NCBI GenBank assembly: GCA_019843655.1
Contig: JACDQD010000010.1
Span: 2,091,637-2,155,636, forward strand
DNA length: 64,000 nucleotides
Direction: 5' to 3'
Origin: Lethocerus indicus
Taxonomy: Eukaryota; Arthropoda; Insecta; Hemiptera; Belostomatidae
Position 1 is the first letter of the stretch. Every line of letters begins with the position of its first letter. The position numbers were made by a program, and so were the translations under genes. Shown in pieces: positions 26,027-38,512 of this stretch. The notes beneath the pieces were generated by a model. It was not told the origin of the DNA. It saw nothing but the letters and a program-made list of their open reading frames with translations, and did not search any database.

Positions 26027-26134
26027 ATCCGAACCCTGCCAAAACCGAGCTTTTAAATTACGCGAACGGATACCTTTTCACGCCGAATCGAAACGCCGCA
26101 CCGATCTTGACCCAGATCGAAGATGAAGAGAGAG
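26027..26134 (+). CDS. Exon-like segment, symmetric phase 1-1, unknown product
   Basis: The acceptor CTTTTTGTCCACCTCGCAG ends at 26026 and the donor GAGAGAG|GTAAAT begins at 26135. The 108 nt between split as 2 + 35 codons + 1, a symmetric phase 1-1 exon that could be added or skipped without changing frame. The translation is well mixed and not repeat-derived; it includes ELLNYANGYLFTPNR and ends QIEDEER. Phase 1-1 exons are common in extracellular and membrane proteins, but I cannot assign this one. If it joined the next strong acceptor (26930) the frame would end after 11 codons. It lies on the strand opposite to the recursive sites, so a real exon would belong to another gene. Confidence 0.35.
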
Positions 26135-26929
26135 GTAAATAAAATTGGGCGAGATCCGGGATTAAGGCGTGGGACGTGGTCATTTCTTTCTCTAATTCAA
26201 ATTACACGAATCGGTCATGAAAGGAACGACGGCGGGGTATTACATGTTGACAAATTTTGCATTAAATGTTACAAGGGCATCCCATGATTGAAAATTTTAA
26301 AGGTTAGAACCTCGGCCGCAATCTACGTATGATTTTATAACAGGAAATATTTAGACGTGTTTCCCCACTAATGCAAACGGCGAATGTTACTCTGAAAAAT
26401 AAATTTACAAAGGTAGAATTTCAAAATATGTATGAAATCGGGGTTAAAAGCACTCCGGTGGGTCTTATTTTCGGTCGGCTTAAGGAGAAATGAAGGTAAA
26501 TGTCCGCCGCTTTTTACCGACAATGCCCCGCATTTCGTATTCAAGGGGTGTCGGCCCTTCCACCGCGTCCACATAAAAATATGGAGTGAATGTCGTTGTC
26601 CGGCCACGTTGTTTTCACCGATGCGCCCGGCCGTAACGCGATACGACAGCGCATCCGGATAAATCCGCGGCGATGGGGGCGGGGGTGCCCAGTTCTAATA
26701 ATCCAGAATTAATGTACCAAATTGCGGGGAACTCGGGGCCTCGGGACGACACGATCCGTTACACCATTATAATTACCGACTATAAATCAAGACCGCGTCG
26801 AGGCGCACCCCCCCCCTCCAACACCATTCAATCACCCGATGATATATCGTCCTCGATATATACAACCTCCACCCCTCTAACGACACAAACCCAGCGGGGA
26901 AACGCGAGTCATATTTTTTTTGTATTCAG

Positions 26930-27020
26930 CCCCAGAAATGTGTATCGGGACAGACGCGAATTAATTAAAATGTTGCAGCGAGGGCGGGGGGGAGGCTCTC
27001 GCGGGGGCGGTCAACGATGA
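26930..27020 (+). CDS. Possible terminal exon with RGG-like tail
   Basis: A strong acceptor (a run of T followed by GTATTCAG) ends at 26929. One downstream frame reads PRNVYRDRRELIKMLQ and then an Arg/Gly-rich tail (RGRGGGSRGGG), stopping at TGA around 27018-27020. RGG tails occur in RNA-binding proteins. Here the tail sits in locally G-rich DNA and may be compositional. The frame does not fit the phase of the exon-like segment at 26027-26134. Weak prediction. Confidence 0.15.
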
Positions 27021-28783
27021 AAACGCGGGCGGTGTGACTAATCGCGTAGCGGCCGGCAAATTGCGAACCGACCCCCAGCCCGCCTACTGCCCCCGCGTAC
27101 CGCCCCCGCGGCACACTATAGCGCACCGCCGCCAGTGCCATCAATTATGGCGTCCGGTTTGTATCAATTAACGTTCCGCGCGTCGATATCACCCGACCAG
27201 TATTGTTCAAGAATACGGCCCGAACGATACGGCCGAACGGTGTGCTAACATTTTCGCGCTAAAATCGCAAAAACCGTGTTACTACAACCGCCAAATTATT
27301 TTCAAGAACTTCGGTCACTTCAGTGACAACTTACGACAAGGCCCCTCTCCGGTGGAAGAAGCCAACATCGAGGACAATAACAAATTTAAACGAGAACGAT
27401 TTAATTGGAAAACGATGAAAATTCCGCATTAATATTCGGTCATCCCTTCCTCCCCAATTTCGTAGAATCGTCTTCATTCTTGGAAGACTAATACTAATAA
27501 TCTGAAGAATGAACTTTTTGAAACTTTAAAATCTATAAGGACAAATCAAATTCACGACTGGTCCTCGATTTAACACCAAAAAATATATTTTTAACGGAAT
27601 ATTTATTTTTTTTTATTTGTATAAATCCAATTATTGTCACCGGAATAAATAAAGTCAGTTGTCTTCGTCCCTTTTAAAACGAAAGCCCCCCACCCTACTA
27701 GGCTGGGCCACTCGACGAGTGGTTAAAGAAAGGAAGAATAATAACCCGAGATCGGAATAAGAAGCGGGGTGGAAAATAATACCAATAAGAGATTGGAAGT
27801 GGGGAGGAAAGAGGGAGAAGCGCAATTTATAGGAGATGTTTAAACGGATTTGTACGCGTCCATCAGCATTCCACCCCCCACGAGGCAACCAGCCAGCGTT
27901 TATGTAGAATGGGCCGAAACACCCCCCGCCCCCCACCTTCCAGCCGGCAAACCACCCGACCAAGCCATCGCCGTTCAACCAATAATATAAATTGTTCGTT
28001 CGGATTTATTGGATATCCGCCGTTTTCATTTCAATAAATAACTCAATTACTTGGTGGGTTTCCTCTCTCACTCGCGTCCCCCCACGCTCTGACGTCCTGG
28101 GGAAGGGAGGGGGCAAATTGCTTTGTATACATACAGATAGGCGCCCACCCACACAGACACACACATTCACAAAATAATCGTCATACTCTTCCTATACTAC
28201 TGACCCTCCCACCCCCCACCACCCAATGTTCAATCCTCGCAGACCACAATTCCGGCTTTGAAATATAAAACGAATTCCGTTCAGGGGGTCGGGGGGAACG
28301 GTAAGGGAGGTGGGGGCGAATTTTTACTGAATAGAGCCCTAACGAGATATACACACAACGCGGCGCACACGGGGACGACACAGCACAGTCACATTTATTA
28401 ATAAAGGACATTTGAGCCGAGGCGATGTCCGAGAGACCGTCCGTTGGACGTCACTAGGCTTTATTGCATAATTGTTCTTGGCCGGGGGTACTTTTCAAGT
28501 CGTTTTGACGTACTCAGCGATACCGATGGTACCTGTCCGCCAGTACATCGTGAAGGGTACATTATTGGTAAGGGCTAGCTTAGAGGGCTTAGGGCTATCA
28601 CTTTATTATACAAATACAAATCCAATTATGCCTATAGCGTAAAGTAGGAACAATAATCTAGGAGGTAACCACAAAACAATAAATGGGAAAATGTGGCCTC
28701 CAATAAGAAATCAGCAAGTTGGGAACATTACGTCAGAAGTACGAGACAATTTTTAACATTTTCCTCAGATTACTTAATATTTA

Positions 28784-28811
28784 TTTACTTTATATGTACA
28801 TATAAAGTAAA
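28784..28811. repeat. Perfect 28-bp palindrome
   Basis: TTTACTTTATATGT reads identically on both strands across its centre (28797/28798) with no spacer. It is the longest perfect non-microsatellite palindrome I found. Confidence 0.9.
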
Positions 28812-30133
28812 AAAGTGTGGTCAGGCATCCGGTGGTCAACGCAGTAGGACACGCGTAACATCGGCTTAAACTTCTCTTCAATTTAAAATGATTCCGTCCA
28901 GCTTTTCAAATAGTTAGGCAATGTTCCGACAGATCACAGCACAGCTGAATAGCACACGACTAGTATTTAGCGAACGGTAAACTGTCCCCAGTTGCTCCAA
29001 CGTACTTTTTTATTACTACCATAATTATACTAATGATGGTTAACGATTAATGCAGCTGGCTCAGATTATTGATATTGGTCGTTACTTATTCAAGGAACGA
29101 AGAATGAAACAGTCAGAAATTGAGTGGAAAATTCAGGCTCGGGGACTGGGCGTAATTAGAAACGGTATGTACGATCGCCGGGACCTCACATGCCGCAGGA
29201 TCGGGCCATGAATATTTAGAGTCGTAAAAGTCCGTTCGGTGTAAATTTTTTTTTGTGACAGATCAATCATCCGCCGTCGGAGAGCGAGTTGACTCCGAGG
29301 TGGCACGTAGGGGCATGGAACTAATTGTAAGACTAGGCCGGAGACACGTCCCCCCCCCTTAATGCATTCCCGCGTAGAAATCGCTCGTATGCCACTAGCG
29401 GCACAAATCGCTCTCGAGGACCGACCGATAGTAAAATCTCCCTCTTCATTGGGCCGCCTCTCACAGAGCCCCGATTTGAAACACTCGTGACCACAGATGA
29501 GACGCATCTAGATTACTGCCCTCCCTCCCTCGCTAAAGGGTGAATAGCCTCGGCAGTTTAATTGTAGGAAATATTCTTATAACATGCAGTCGCGGTGGTT
29601 ACATTATTCCCTACATCGTGTAATTTATACGTCTGAAGACCATAAACATTTAATAAAATTAAGATTGTTGTAAATTACGAATTGGCTCAGTACAATATTA
29701 GATGAAACGACACGTCTGTTTTAGACTAATCATGAGCCTGTACATATAGTGTTTCCAAGTCAAATTTAACTTTTATGCTATTGAAAATAAAATAAAAAAT
29801 ATTCTGTATAGCTGTTATTGTGGAGATACACTGAAGAATAAAAAAGTTGATTTTTTTAGATTCATTTCTATAGGAAAAAATTGAATTTTACTTGGAAATT
29901 CTATGCACGAATATACGCACAAAAGTTCGATAATATCGTAATACGTTACCCAAACGACCCAAAAGAATGTGGTTTTTAGCCCACCGTCTAATGTTAACGA
30001 GGTCGTGGTCCACAAATGCAGTGCTATAGGAATCAATTTAAAGATCAAGGACCCGGTCATAGCGGCCGCAGAATCTTACTACTCGGCGGGATATGATTTA
30101 TTGTCAACCGTTGCAAAACGGTTCTAGTGAATG

Positions 30134-30153
30134 GAGTACCGAGCGCGGTACTC
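30134..30153. repeat. Perfect 8-bp hairpin with tetraloop
   Basis: GAGTACCG and CGGTACTC enclose AGCG; a flanking G-T pair may extend the stem. Confidence 0.8.
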
Positions 30154-32438
30154 TCTCCGATAAATTGGAAATTCCAATTAATAAAACACGCTCGGTGCTT
30201 ACTGAGGGATAGAGCGGAATGAAGGTAATGAAAACATTTATTAATTTATAAGGTATTTGTTTCGAGTTAATAATAACCCCCGATTTCAGCCTCCCGGCCG
30301 TCAACAATTCTGCTTTTGACCATCGTCAATATTCGGCAAGAGCCGTGCAGAGAGCTGACACGGACCTCATTATATTACCGGCTCAAGAGACATTATGAAA
30401 TACATCGGCTATGGCAACACGTACAACGGCAATTGTCATTTAGCAACAGTTAAAAATTAAAATCGACAAAAGAAACCAACGGCCCCGGCGTCGTCCCTCC
30501 CACGGTTTTCCAACTTGACTGAAACTACATAACGACAAAATGCGGCGAAAGAAAAAAATACATCCGCCATTTAAATTCCACGGGCAAAAAGTCCGAGAGG
30601 GTATATGTCGCCGCGGTGCGATGCCAGGAATTATGTATAAGGCAGATGGCGAGAGAGCGAGAGAATAAGAGAGTGGGAGAGTGACGAGCGGATTTCTCAT
30701 TATATATTGCTATAAAAATGAGCGTGACCTCATGTCCCTCATTTAACAGCACAGTTCCAGTTAAACAATTGTATACAAAAAAAGGGAGAAGAATGAAACA
30801 ATTGAAAACGATTAGAAACAATTGAAATATCTTTAGGATGAAATACTGTCGGTGCATGATTCTCTTAATCGGTCCAGACGCGGACACGATACAATCTAGC
30901 CTTAAAAACATTATAACAACAATAAAACGACCGACCTCCGGCTCGCTCTCCCTCCCTCCCTCCCTCCCGCCACGCTCCATCCTCTTCCCTTTCGGCCGAC
31001 TATTATATTATTTTTATTATTATAAATAATTGCTAACGAACTGCCCGATTGTATAAGCCGGAAAAGACTGCGTCGCGGGGAATATTTCGAAACGTTAAAA
31101 AAGAACTCATATCTCTGAATAATTTATGAGATTTAACGTCCGTTTGTCTTTTCCTTTTATTGTTCTTTTTTTTCGAAAAATAAAATATAAAACAATAAGC
31201 GCATTTTTTCGCCCGCGCGTGTCGCTTCGAATACTAATGGGAATTACTCAGTCGACTAAATACCGTTATTCCAAAAAAAAAGATTAATAGGAGTCGGGAC
31301 TCGGAGCGCAATGATAATGTCGAACACAACATAACCCAAGTACGATATACACTACGGAACATCATTTATTCATTGAGCGTTCAAAAAAAAAAAATTGTTT
31401 CACGTCCAATAAAGTACGGACATAATTTCTGAAAATGGCAATACGGTATCGGATATGGGTGAAGATGCCAACGTTTTCTTATATTGGCACATTGGCAACG
31501 CGTTTGGGAACTATCGACATTTTCATGTAGCCAATATCGAATGTATCGACTAGACTTTTTTGTCAGTCTTCGTTTATGAGCGACAAATGTCACTCGCGGT
31601 GGGGTACCGGAAGAGCTAGAATGTGGAAATGAACCCGTATGAAATTGATAAATAAAACTTGTATCATAGTCTGTAAGTAGAATGAAGAAGGGTACCCTAC
31701 CTACGCTGTCTAGCAGTGATAGTATTTAGCGGAAATAAAAGACTAATAAAATGTCCTTTATTCCCGGTTTTGTTTGAGGCTATTATTATTTCTATATTTA
31801 CAATAACACCACATTCACCGGTATGACCGGTCATTATCATCACCGGTGACAAATGAAAGTTTGAATCTGATGCAGATAAGAATATCGTGGAATACCAAAT
31901 ATACACAATTCAATAATTGAAAGAGAAACGAACCCGATACTTAGCGAAATTCGAATTTTATAAAAAAGACGTAGAAGACGACAACAATAAAAGAGAATAA
32001 AATTCACGAGAGGAAGGTAATAATTGGCTGCGGAAAGGTAACGGTGGCGAGAGAGGGGCGAGGGGGTGGGTGAGAAGGAGGGGGGCACTTAACAAGGTGT
32101 CGGTGAGTGTTAAACTTAAACGCGGTCAGAGCACTTGAAATAAGGGAGAGAAGAGAGGGGGGTTAGGGAGAGGGAGGAAGGGCGTCCTACAGGAAGCAGA
32201 GCGGGATTACAGGGAACGGGAAGGGGCGGAGGGATAGGGGTGTTACTCGGGAGAGATCCAGAGGGAGAACGAGAGAAGAGAGGAATGAGGGGGTTTCGGG
32301 TCTCTTCTCCTCTCGCTCTCTTTACCTCTCTACCTGACTGCCCTTCTCTTCCTCTCTCCGGCTCCCTCCCACCCTCTCTCTCTCTTGTTGCTGCAACTTG
32401 TTGCTTCTCTATCTTTATTTCCCTCACAACACCGCCAC

Positions 32439-32440
32439 GA

Positions 32441-32503
<63 letters not shown>
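32439..32503 (+). repeat. (GA)n microsatellite
   Basis: A nearly pure GA array with one GT variant. A TC-rich stretch upstream (32300-32390) makes the area a mirror/inverted purine-pyrimidine block. Confidence 0.97.
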
Positions 32504-33401
32504 GGGGGAAGGGCAGGGGGGACCTTTCACCCCGGCAGTTATGTCGACCTCTGCCTCGCCCTCCTTATCGTCCACAAACCCCCCTCGACCCCCTTACCCC
32601 CTCATAACACCTTCCCCTAACCGCAACTGGGGAGGGGGCCGCTGTGGGTTGGGGCGAAAGCACGCCTCTATATAAAACACAGGTAAACCCGCACACCCCA
32701 ACCAACCAAGGGATAATTCCTAACTTAATCTATTCCTTCGATTCATTCGCAAACAATTACGACCGGTGTCCTATTAGTCCGGAATTAATGTAGTACCCTT
32801 ACGAGTAATTTACTGGCTGTTTTCGAGTGACAATATAGAAAATATAGTATACTGGTATACCTCATAAACCAGAGTATAAGCATGAGTATTTAGGACCGTC
32901 CCAGGAGTGCAATCTGATACTTCTTTTCGTACATTAACAAATAGAATATCAGACACCATTTTACGGCAAAAATATCGACTGAACAGTCATTTTTTACTCT
33001 TCATAATATAGTGTAAAATATCCTTTCTATTCCTTACGGGCATTCTTGGTCATAACAGACATGTTATTAAACAAACTAAAATTAGCGATCGAATAAAACT
33101 GTTCACCCGAGTATGAAATGTAGTTAACATTTGAGATATGATGGGCGGCTAACTCCCGGCGGCGACCAACTCTGCATGTTGTTATACGAGAGGTGTCCGC
33201 GCCGAGACCTCCATTAAATGATACCATTCTGTGTATCCATCGGGGGGCAAATGTCAGGAATACAATTCTAATTCCATTCAACTTAACTCGGTCTGAAGGG
33301 GCACGCGGGCTTTTAGCCCGGGGCGCCGACAGCCCGCCGCTACCGCTACCGTATGCCGCTCTTCACACGTCCCAAACTGGTTCTACATATATAACTCCTT
33401 T

Positions 33402-33440
33402 CACTCTCTCCCTCTCTCTCTCACACACACACACACACGC
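33402..33440 (+). repeat. (TC)n/(CA)n compound microsatellite
   Basis: A TC-rich run changes directly into CA units, upstream of the acceptor-like site ending at 33480. Confidence 0.95.
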
Positions 33441-33480
33441 ACACATACTCCTCACTCCGTTTCTCATTCTCTCGTTTCAG

Positions 33481-33608
33481 TCTTCCTTCATCATTATACC
33501 CCATTCCCCAGCACCCGCCGGCACATTCTAGTGTGCCCAAATCCTGAAATCATAACAGTCCGGGCCACATTTTCGGTTGTTAAACAGAGCGTAAACACTG
33601 AATACTAA
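33481..33608 (+). CDS. Possible terminal exon after a strong acceptor
   Basis: A TC/CA-rich stretch ends in CTCATTCTCTCGTTTCAG at 33480, an excellent acceptor. The frame starting at 33483 stays open for 41 codons (FLHHYTPFPSTRRHILVCPN and on) to TAA at 33606-33608. The pyrimidine tract is an extension of the neighbouring microsatellite, so the acceptor may be accidental. No similarity recognised. Confidence 0.15.
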
Positions 33609-36094
33609 GTATATGGACTGAAAATTTTCATAGAACATAAATATAATAATTAAAATATTATTACTATCTTCCGATAAATAGTAGTCCATTTATAGATAAA
33701 ATCTTAAATTAATGCGACGAGTATTCGATAGAGAGCAGAGTTCACGATTATAAATTTATAATCCTATTTTTTTAATACTTCATTTTTAAACCGCAATTGT
33801 GCCTACGCTTGTACCCTATTTTGATTATATGGTTTTTGAACTTTACACACACCCAATTGTATACTGAAATTGGGAATCTATACAGATTATTCCAGATAAC
33901 TACAATAATCGACAGCTCATTGAAATAAGCGGGCTACCATATTCAACGGAAGTCAAACCCGCATTAGAGTTATCCAGTTATTATTCGGGACCAAATTTAC
34001 TAAATAGGACTCAAGGAAAAATAAGGTACACGCGCGGAAGTGGGTACATTGTATTGGTCTCATCCTGATGATCGCATTGTCACCCGCGGAGCTATTGTAA
34101 CATCGACCATGGATCCACGGGAACAATTACAATAATAATTTGTATTGCGGTCGGACTGAGGGCTGAATATATACAGCGGCGGTGGGTGCGGACAATACGA
34201 TCGCAATTGAATGTCTAGCGCATTGTAGACCGGTATAGACGCCGGTATAGAACCGACCTACCGCGCTGGCTGTATACAGACTGTAAGTGCCGCCCTCATC
34301 CGATGATTCCCGCGAACTGATTTGCAGGCGCGACCACCCGAGCATTAATATTTGGATAATTACGAAATTTGGAAATTGGCCAACGATTCTATACAGCCCC
34401 TAGCGGAGAGACTAACAGTGGGTCGGTCACGTGGTCCCTCTAATCTCTAATGAGCTACGCCGGGGCTTAGCCCTTGACATTTAAAGGCCGGAGAAAGCGG
34501 TAGGAACAATAGTAGAAACACCGAAAATAGGGTAAAATGGGATATCCTCAGTTTTGGCGAAGCTAGAGTTTCCGTTCATCCCCCAAATCCAGGTCTGGAT
34601 TCTCATTGTCACGAATTTCGAGCTATCCAGGGATCGAATCCGAGACAATATATAATAATATTTAATGGATAAACTGTAGACAGTATTTTTTATACATAAT
34701 GCACAAATACACGGTGACAATATTTGTTCCTTCTTTAGAAAACGTATCTCAAAACAGAGAATAATATCGGCAAATTAAAAAAATAATATAACGTAATGTA
34801 TTTCCCATTTCGCGGTTTCACGTTCCGTAAAGATTCATCATTATTATTGTTCGAACTTGATAAACGAAATTATGTTTATAAATATCCGTAATGTCTGTAA
34901 AAAGCGGAAAGTTCTTTAATAACGAAAGACCAAAATATGAGGAAATAATGTTGGAAAAAATTCTCTAATAACAAAAAAGTTAATATCGTATCTCAAATTT
35001 CTTGTGTACCATTATTCTGTCGTGTATTGTAATAGAATACGCCAGGTAGAATCTTACGCTGCCCCATGATAATGTCATTTCAGCGGGACAAAAATCTCTT
35101 CACGTTCAGAAAAAAAATATGTTAGCTGATGACAGGAGGCAATTCACGGACAGCATCACGCATCCTTAATGACGGGCGGGGGACGCATTACGGACTCGGG
35201 GCGAAGAAATAAAAATAAAGGTGGGGGGCGACGTCGCTAAAGGCTCATAAAGAGGTGATTCGAAGGTCCACATTCTGTGACCGGTGGGATGGGGAGGGGG
35301 AGGCGCGCGCGCGTGCCCGCGAGTGGAGCGTGTGTGTGCCACTGAAATAATTTAGGTTTTTAAGAAGCAATTTAAGGAGAGAGGAAGGCGAAGGAAGGGG
35401 GTTGATGAGGGAGAGGGGGGGGGGAACCAAGTCAAGGACCCGGCCGGGTGATCAACCTTAGCTCTCCCTCCCCTCTCGCTCTTCCAGCTCGCTCCTTCTC
35501 TCATTATCTCTCTCGCTCTCACTCTTTCTCGACACACGGGGTCTCTTTCTATCTTTCCTGCACTAGTTAATTCTCACTTTCGGAACCGTACCGGTATAAT
35601 CTCTGGCCTTACATCTCGAAGGATGAGAAACACTATCCCGACAGTTCCAGACGAGATAAAACCAGTACTAAGCCAACGGCGGTTAATAATAACTTACAGC
35701 TTGTACCGCTGTCGTAAAAACTGGACATTTGAGCTTAATCGAACTTTACTTGAAGGCCATCAGCCCATTATTGACGTTGCTGTGCCCACACAATTCCGTT
35801 CTGATATCATTATCAACAGTTTTCGATACGAGAAAATATTCAGTTATCTGCATTTGGGAGTCAATAAATAATTATTATTAATGGAAGTACCTTGCGTCTA
35901 TCATCGAGCGTCCGGAATGTATTATGCATACGAGTCTATAATCAGGACATGGTAATTCCCCCGAGTCGGAATTGAAGCGTGAAGCTATCATCCACACATC
36001 AAATTTACCATGTAATGCGCCTAATATGTATTCTTTTTATGTCGGCAAAACAATGTTCCTACGAATCAGATTTTATGAAAAATATTGTCTCGCA

Positions 36095-36142
36095 CAAAGG
36101 TCTCGCGATCCAAGGACCGATTGTACCACTTCGCCACCAGCA
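36095..36142 (-). mobile_element. tRNA-derived SINE head relic
   Basis: On the minus strand the sequence contains a perfect Pol III A-box, TGGCGAAGTGG (plus 36126-36136). An anticodon-arm-like stretch follows with GGTC/GACC ends (plus 36099-36118), in tRNA order. About 30-40 nt further on, where a B-box GGTTCGANTCC should be, only a decayed GATTCGTAGG is seen. This is the usual form of an old tRNA-derived SINE or tRNA pseudogene. No tail or target-site duplication could be defined. Confidence 0.45.
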
Positions 36143-37920
36143 GGGCTGGCACACTTAGAAGCAAAGTCCGGTCAAGGGTTACAACCATCATTAATTGTGT
36201 AATGAAAGTCACTGACAGTTCAATTGTTAAACAATTTAAAGTCGTTCTAAGCGCGATACTATAGTATCACTGATAAGGGGCAGCGGTGACAGGGGGGGGG
36301 GCACAACGACTGCCACCTAGTGCAAGGTCAGTGGCTCACCGGCCGTTTTATTCTAATCGGCACAGGCGTCAATATCTACTCCAATTAAAGCCGCAAAAGG
36401 AACACGTGCTCCCACACACTTAAATAAGAGTCCCCTCAATTAAACATTAAGTTTTGAAATTTAACCTTCTGAACCGAACAATTAAATCAATTGGGCTAAT
36501 CGAATTTATTTAACCGGAGACGGAATGTGTAATAGTTACGACACAGTTAACTTCGATCGAATAACACTTATATATTTTAATATTTTTTCCATCTATATCG
36601 GACGTATGTAAGAGTATTTTCGTCATTTAACATTTATAACGCATCTAAAAGAAAATGCAACAAATTAAAAGCTTTTATTGTGTTAATGATATTGTAAAAT
36701 TTGTATTTCGTGTGTGCGCCTAATTCTATTTATACAACACACATGCATAATAAATTGCTCCTTTTTAAAATGCATAAATGAATATTTATGTACATTAAAC
36801 TTGTTAATTCCCGCAATGAAAATAAATTATAAAATCCGCACATAACTCTCTTATAAACCGCATACTATTAATCCGGCCCTCGCGTTTATAAAAAGGTTCA
36901 ACCGGGCCGCAATGGTCTCTCTCGTTTTGCGCACGAGATTGTTCATTAATCATTTTCTATTAGGGGCGTTTTTTCGGGAACTCGAAAGGTATGCTCACAC
37001 AACACGCTATTACACAAAATAGGCCGGTTGATAATGGCTGGTGAATAAACGGCCAAATCTGCGACCGCAGTAACACTGTAGTAACAGTGCTAGTGCACCA
37101 TTGTCCAGAATCAAACCGACAAGGGAGGACATTAAGGTGGTGTGAAATATAGTACGTCGATACCACTACTTATCAATAAACTTTGTTAGACAAAATAATG
37201 TATTTTATTATCGGTCGTGTGAAAATAAAAGAGTATCAATTTATACCGTATCTACTCAATTTAGACAACCTCTGGAATTCTGGAAGTATCTTAACGGGTT
37301 CATCACGGCACGAACATTTCCACGTGTGGATTTATGTTAAGAAATTAGATGAGTTAAATCGGTCGAGTGATATTCCAAATCAATAGCGAAACGAATAGTT
37401 TAAATTGTTAAATCTCTGGCAGTTTGTCTTTAACCGTACGAACGGGCAGGAAGGAGATATGGGAAAGTCATCAAGCCGGAATCAACGTTCCGGGACGAGG
37501 CGGAAGGTAAATACGGGTTTGAAAATAGCCGGAAGGTCGGCGGTTAATAGGTGTGTGTCGGGGCGGGACCTAAGGGAGCCGGGCGGAGAAAGTGAACCTT
37601 AAAGGGGATGTATCGGAACAAGGAAGGGGGATTAAGTGAGGAGCACTTTAACGGGGACCGGTAGCCGCTCCCGCTTCACGCCCCGGCCCGGCCAGACTAG
37701 CCACCTTCTATTAATGAAATTCTCTAAGCAGCCCCGAGCTCTCCTCTCGCTTTAATTTACACACAAAATCCGACCCCCCTATACGCCCCCGACCCGACGC
37801 TCATTCACAGTTTAACCAATCGCCGTCCACCTCTCTCACTTTTCTCTTCCCTCTGTCCCCATTTCGGTCCGCCTTTGTGCAAAGGAACGCTTAAAAAAAA
37901 ACTCAAAATTATTTACGGAC

Positions 37921-37985
37921 TTTCAAATTGAATATCCCGAGCCAACAAAATCGCATTTCGTTCCGCCACCGAACCCGGGTTCGAT
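37921..37985 (-). mobile_element. tRNA-like / SINE head relic
   Basis: The minus strand carries GGTTCGGTGGCGGAACG (A-box-like TGGCGGAACG at plus 37959-37968), then an anticodon-arm-like GTTGGCTCGGG. The accidental translation here (NPGSVAERNAILLARD) resembles the false peptide often produced by tRNA-derived repeats in animal genomes. A palindromic ACCCGGGT with a TTCGA lies at 37974-37984. I infer a decayed tRNA-derived repeat in the same orientation as the one at 36.1 kb. Confidence 0.4.
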
Positions 37986-38479
37986 AGTGCGTAAGAGAAA
38001 ATAAATAATGTCGCAAGAAGATTAGAAAGTTTATTTAAATCTAGGCGAACCCTTACAGTATTATAAACATAATCAAACATAATCTGAGAATGATTACTAT
38101 CATACTTATGCATTTATTTAAATATCGCTGCTCTAGAATCCCATCTCTCGGAGGGTTATAATTTAAATTTAAAAGTTCAATCGTATTCAAACAAATCGTA
38201 TAGTTTTGTCCCACGTAGGTGTTATTTTAGGATACTTCGCAGGAGTATCATTCGACGTCAGAGACAACGCTAGAAAATGCCAAAGATTTTTATCGGTGCC
38301 CTTTCACAATTTCATCTTCACTCGCGTTGTTGGATATTTTTTAATCTCATTTCTAGATCTAAGATAAAAGAAAGAAGAGGACTGTAGGAGATTCCCGCGG
38401 CGGCGAGATCGGGAAAGGTCTGCTATACCTAATTCGGAGTATAGTGAAATTTCGCTAAAAAGTGTGGAGAGGGAGCCGA

Positions 38480-38512
38480 GGGAGGGAGGGAGAGAGAGAG
38501 AGGAGAGAGAGG
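38480..38512 (+). repeat. GGGA/GA-rich repeat
   Basis: GAGGGAGGGAGGGAGAGAGAG-type run of purines. Confidence 0.9.

Larger units (their letters stand above)
27021..36094. other. Long non-coding stretch
   Basis: A CpG-rich tail to about 27.3 kb, then AT-rich DNA with a 28-bp palindrome, a GA array and an acceptor-like site at 33480. Minus-strand frames of 107 codons (27655-27978) and 124 codons (29133-29507) show no recognisable motif. Confidence 0.5.
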
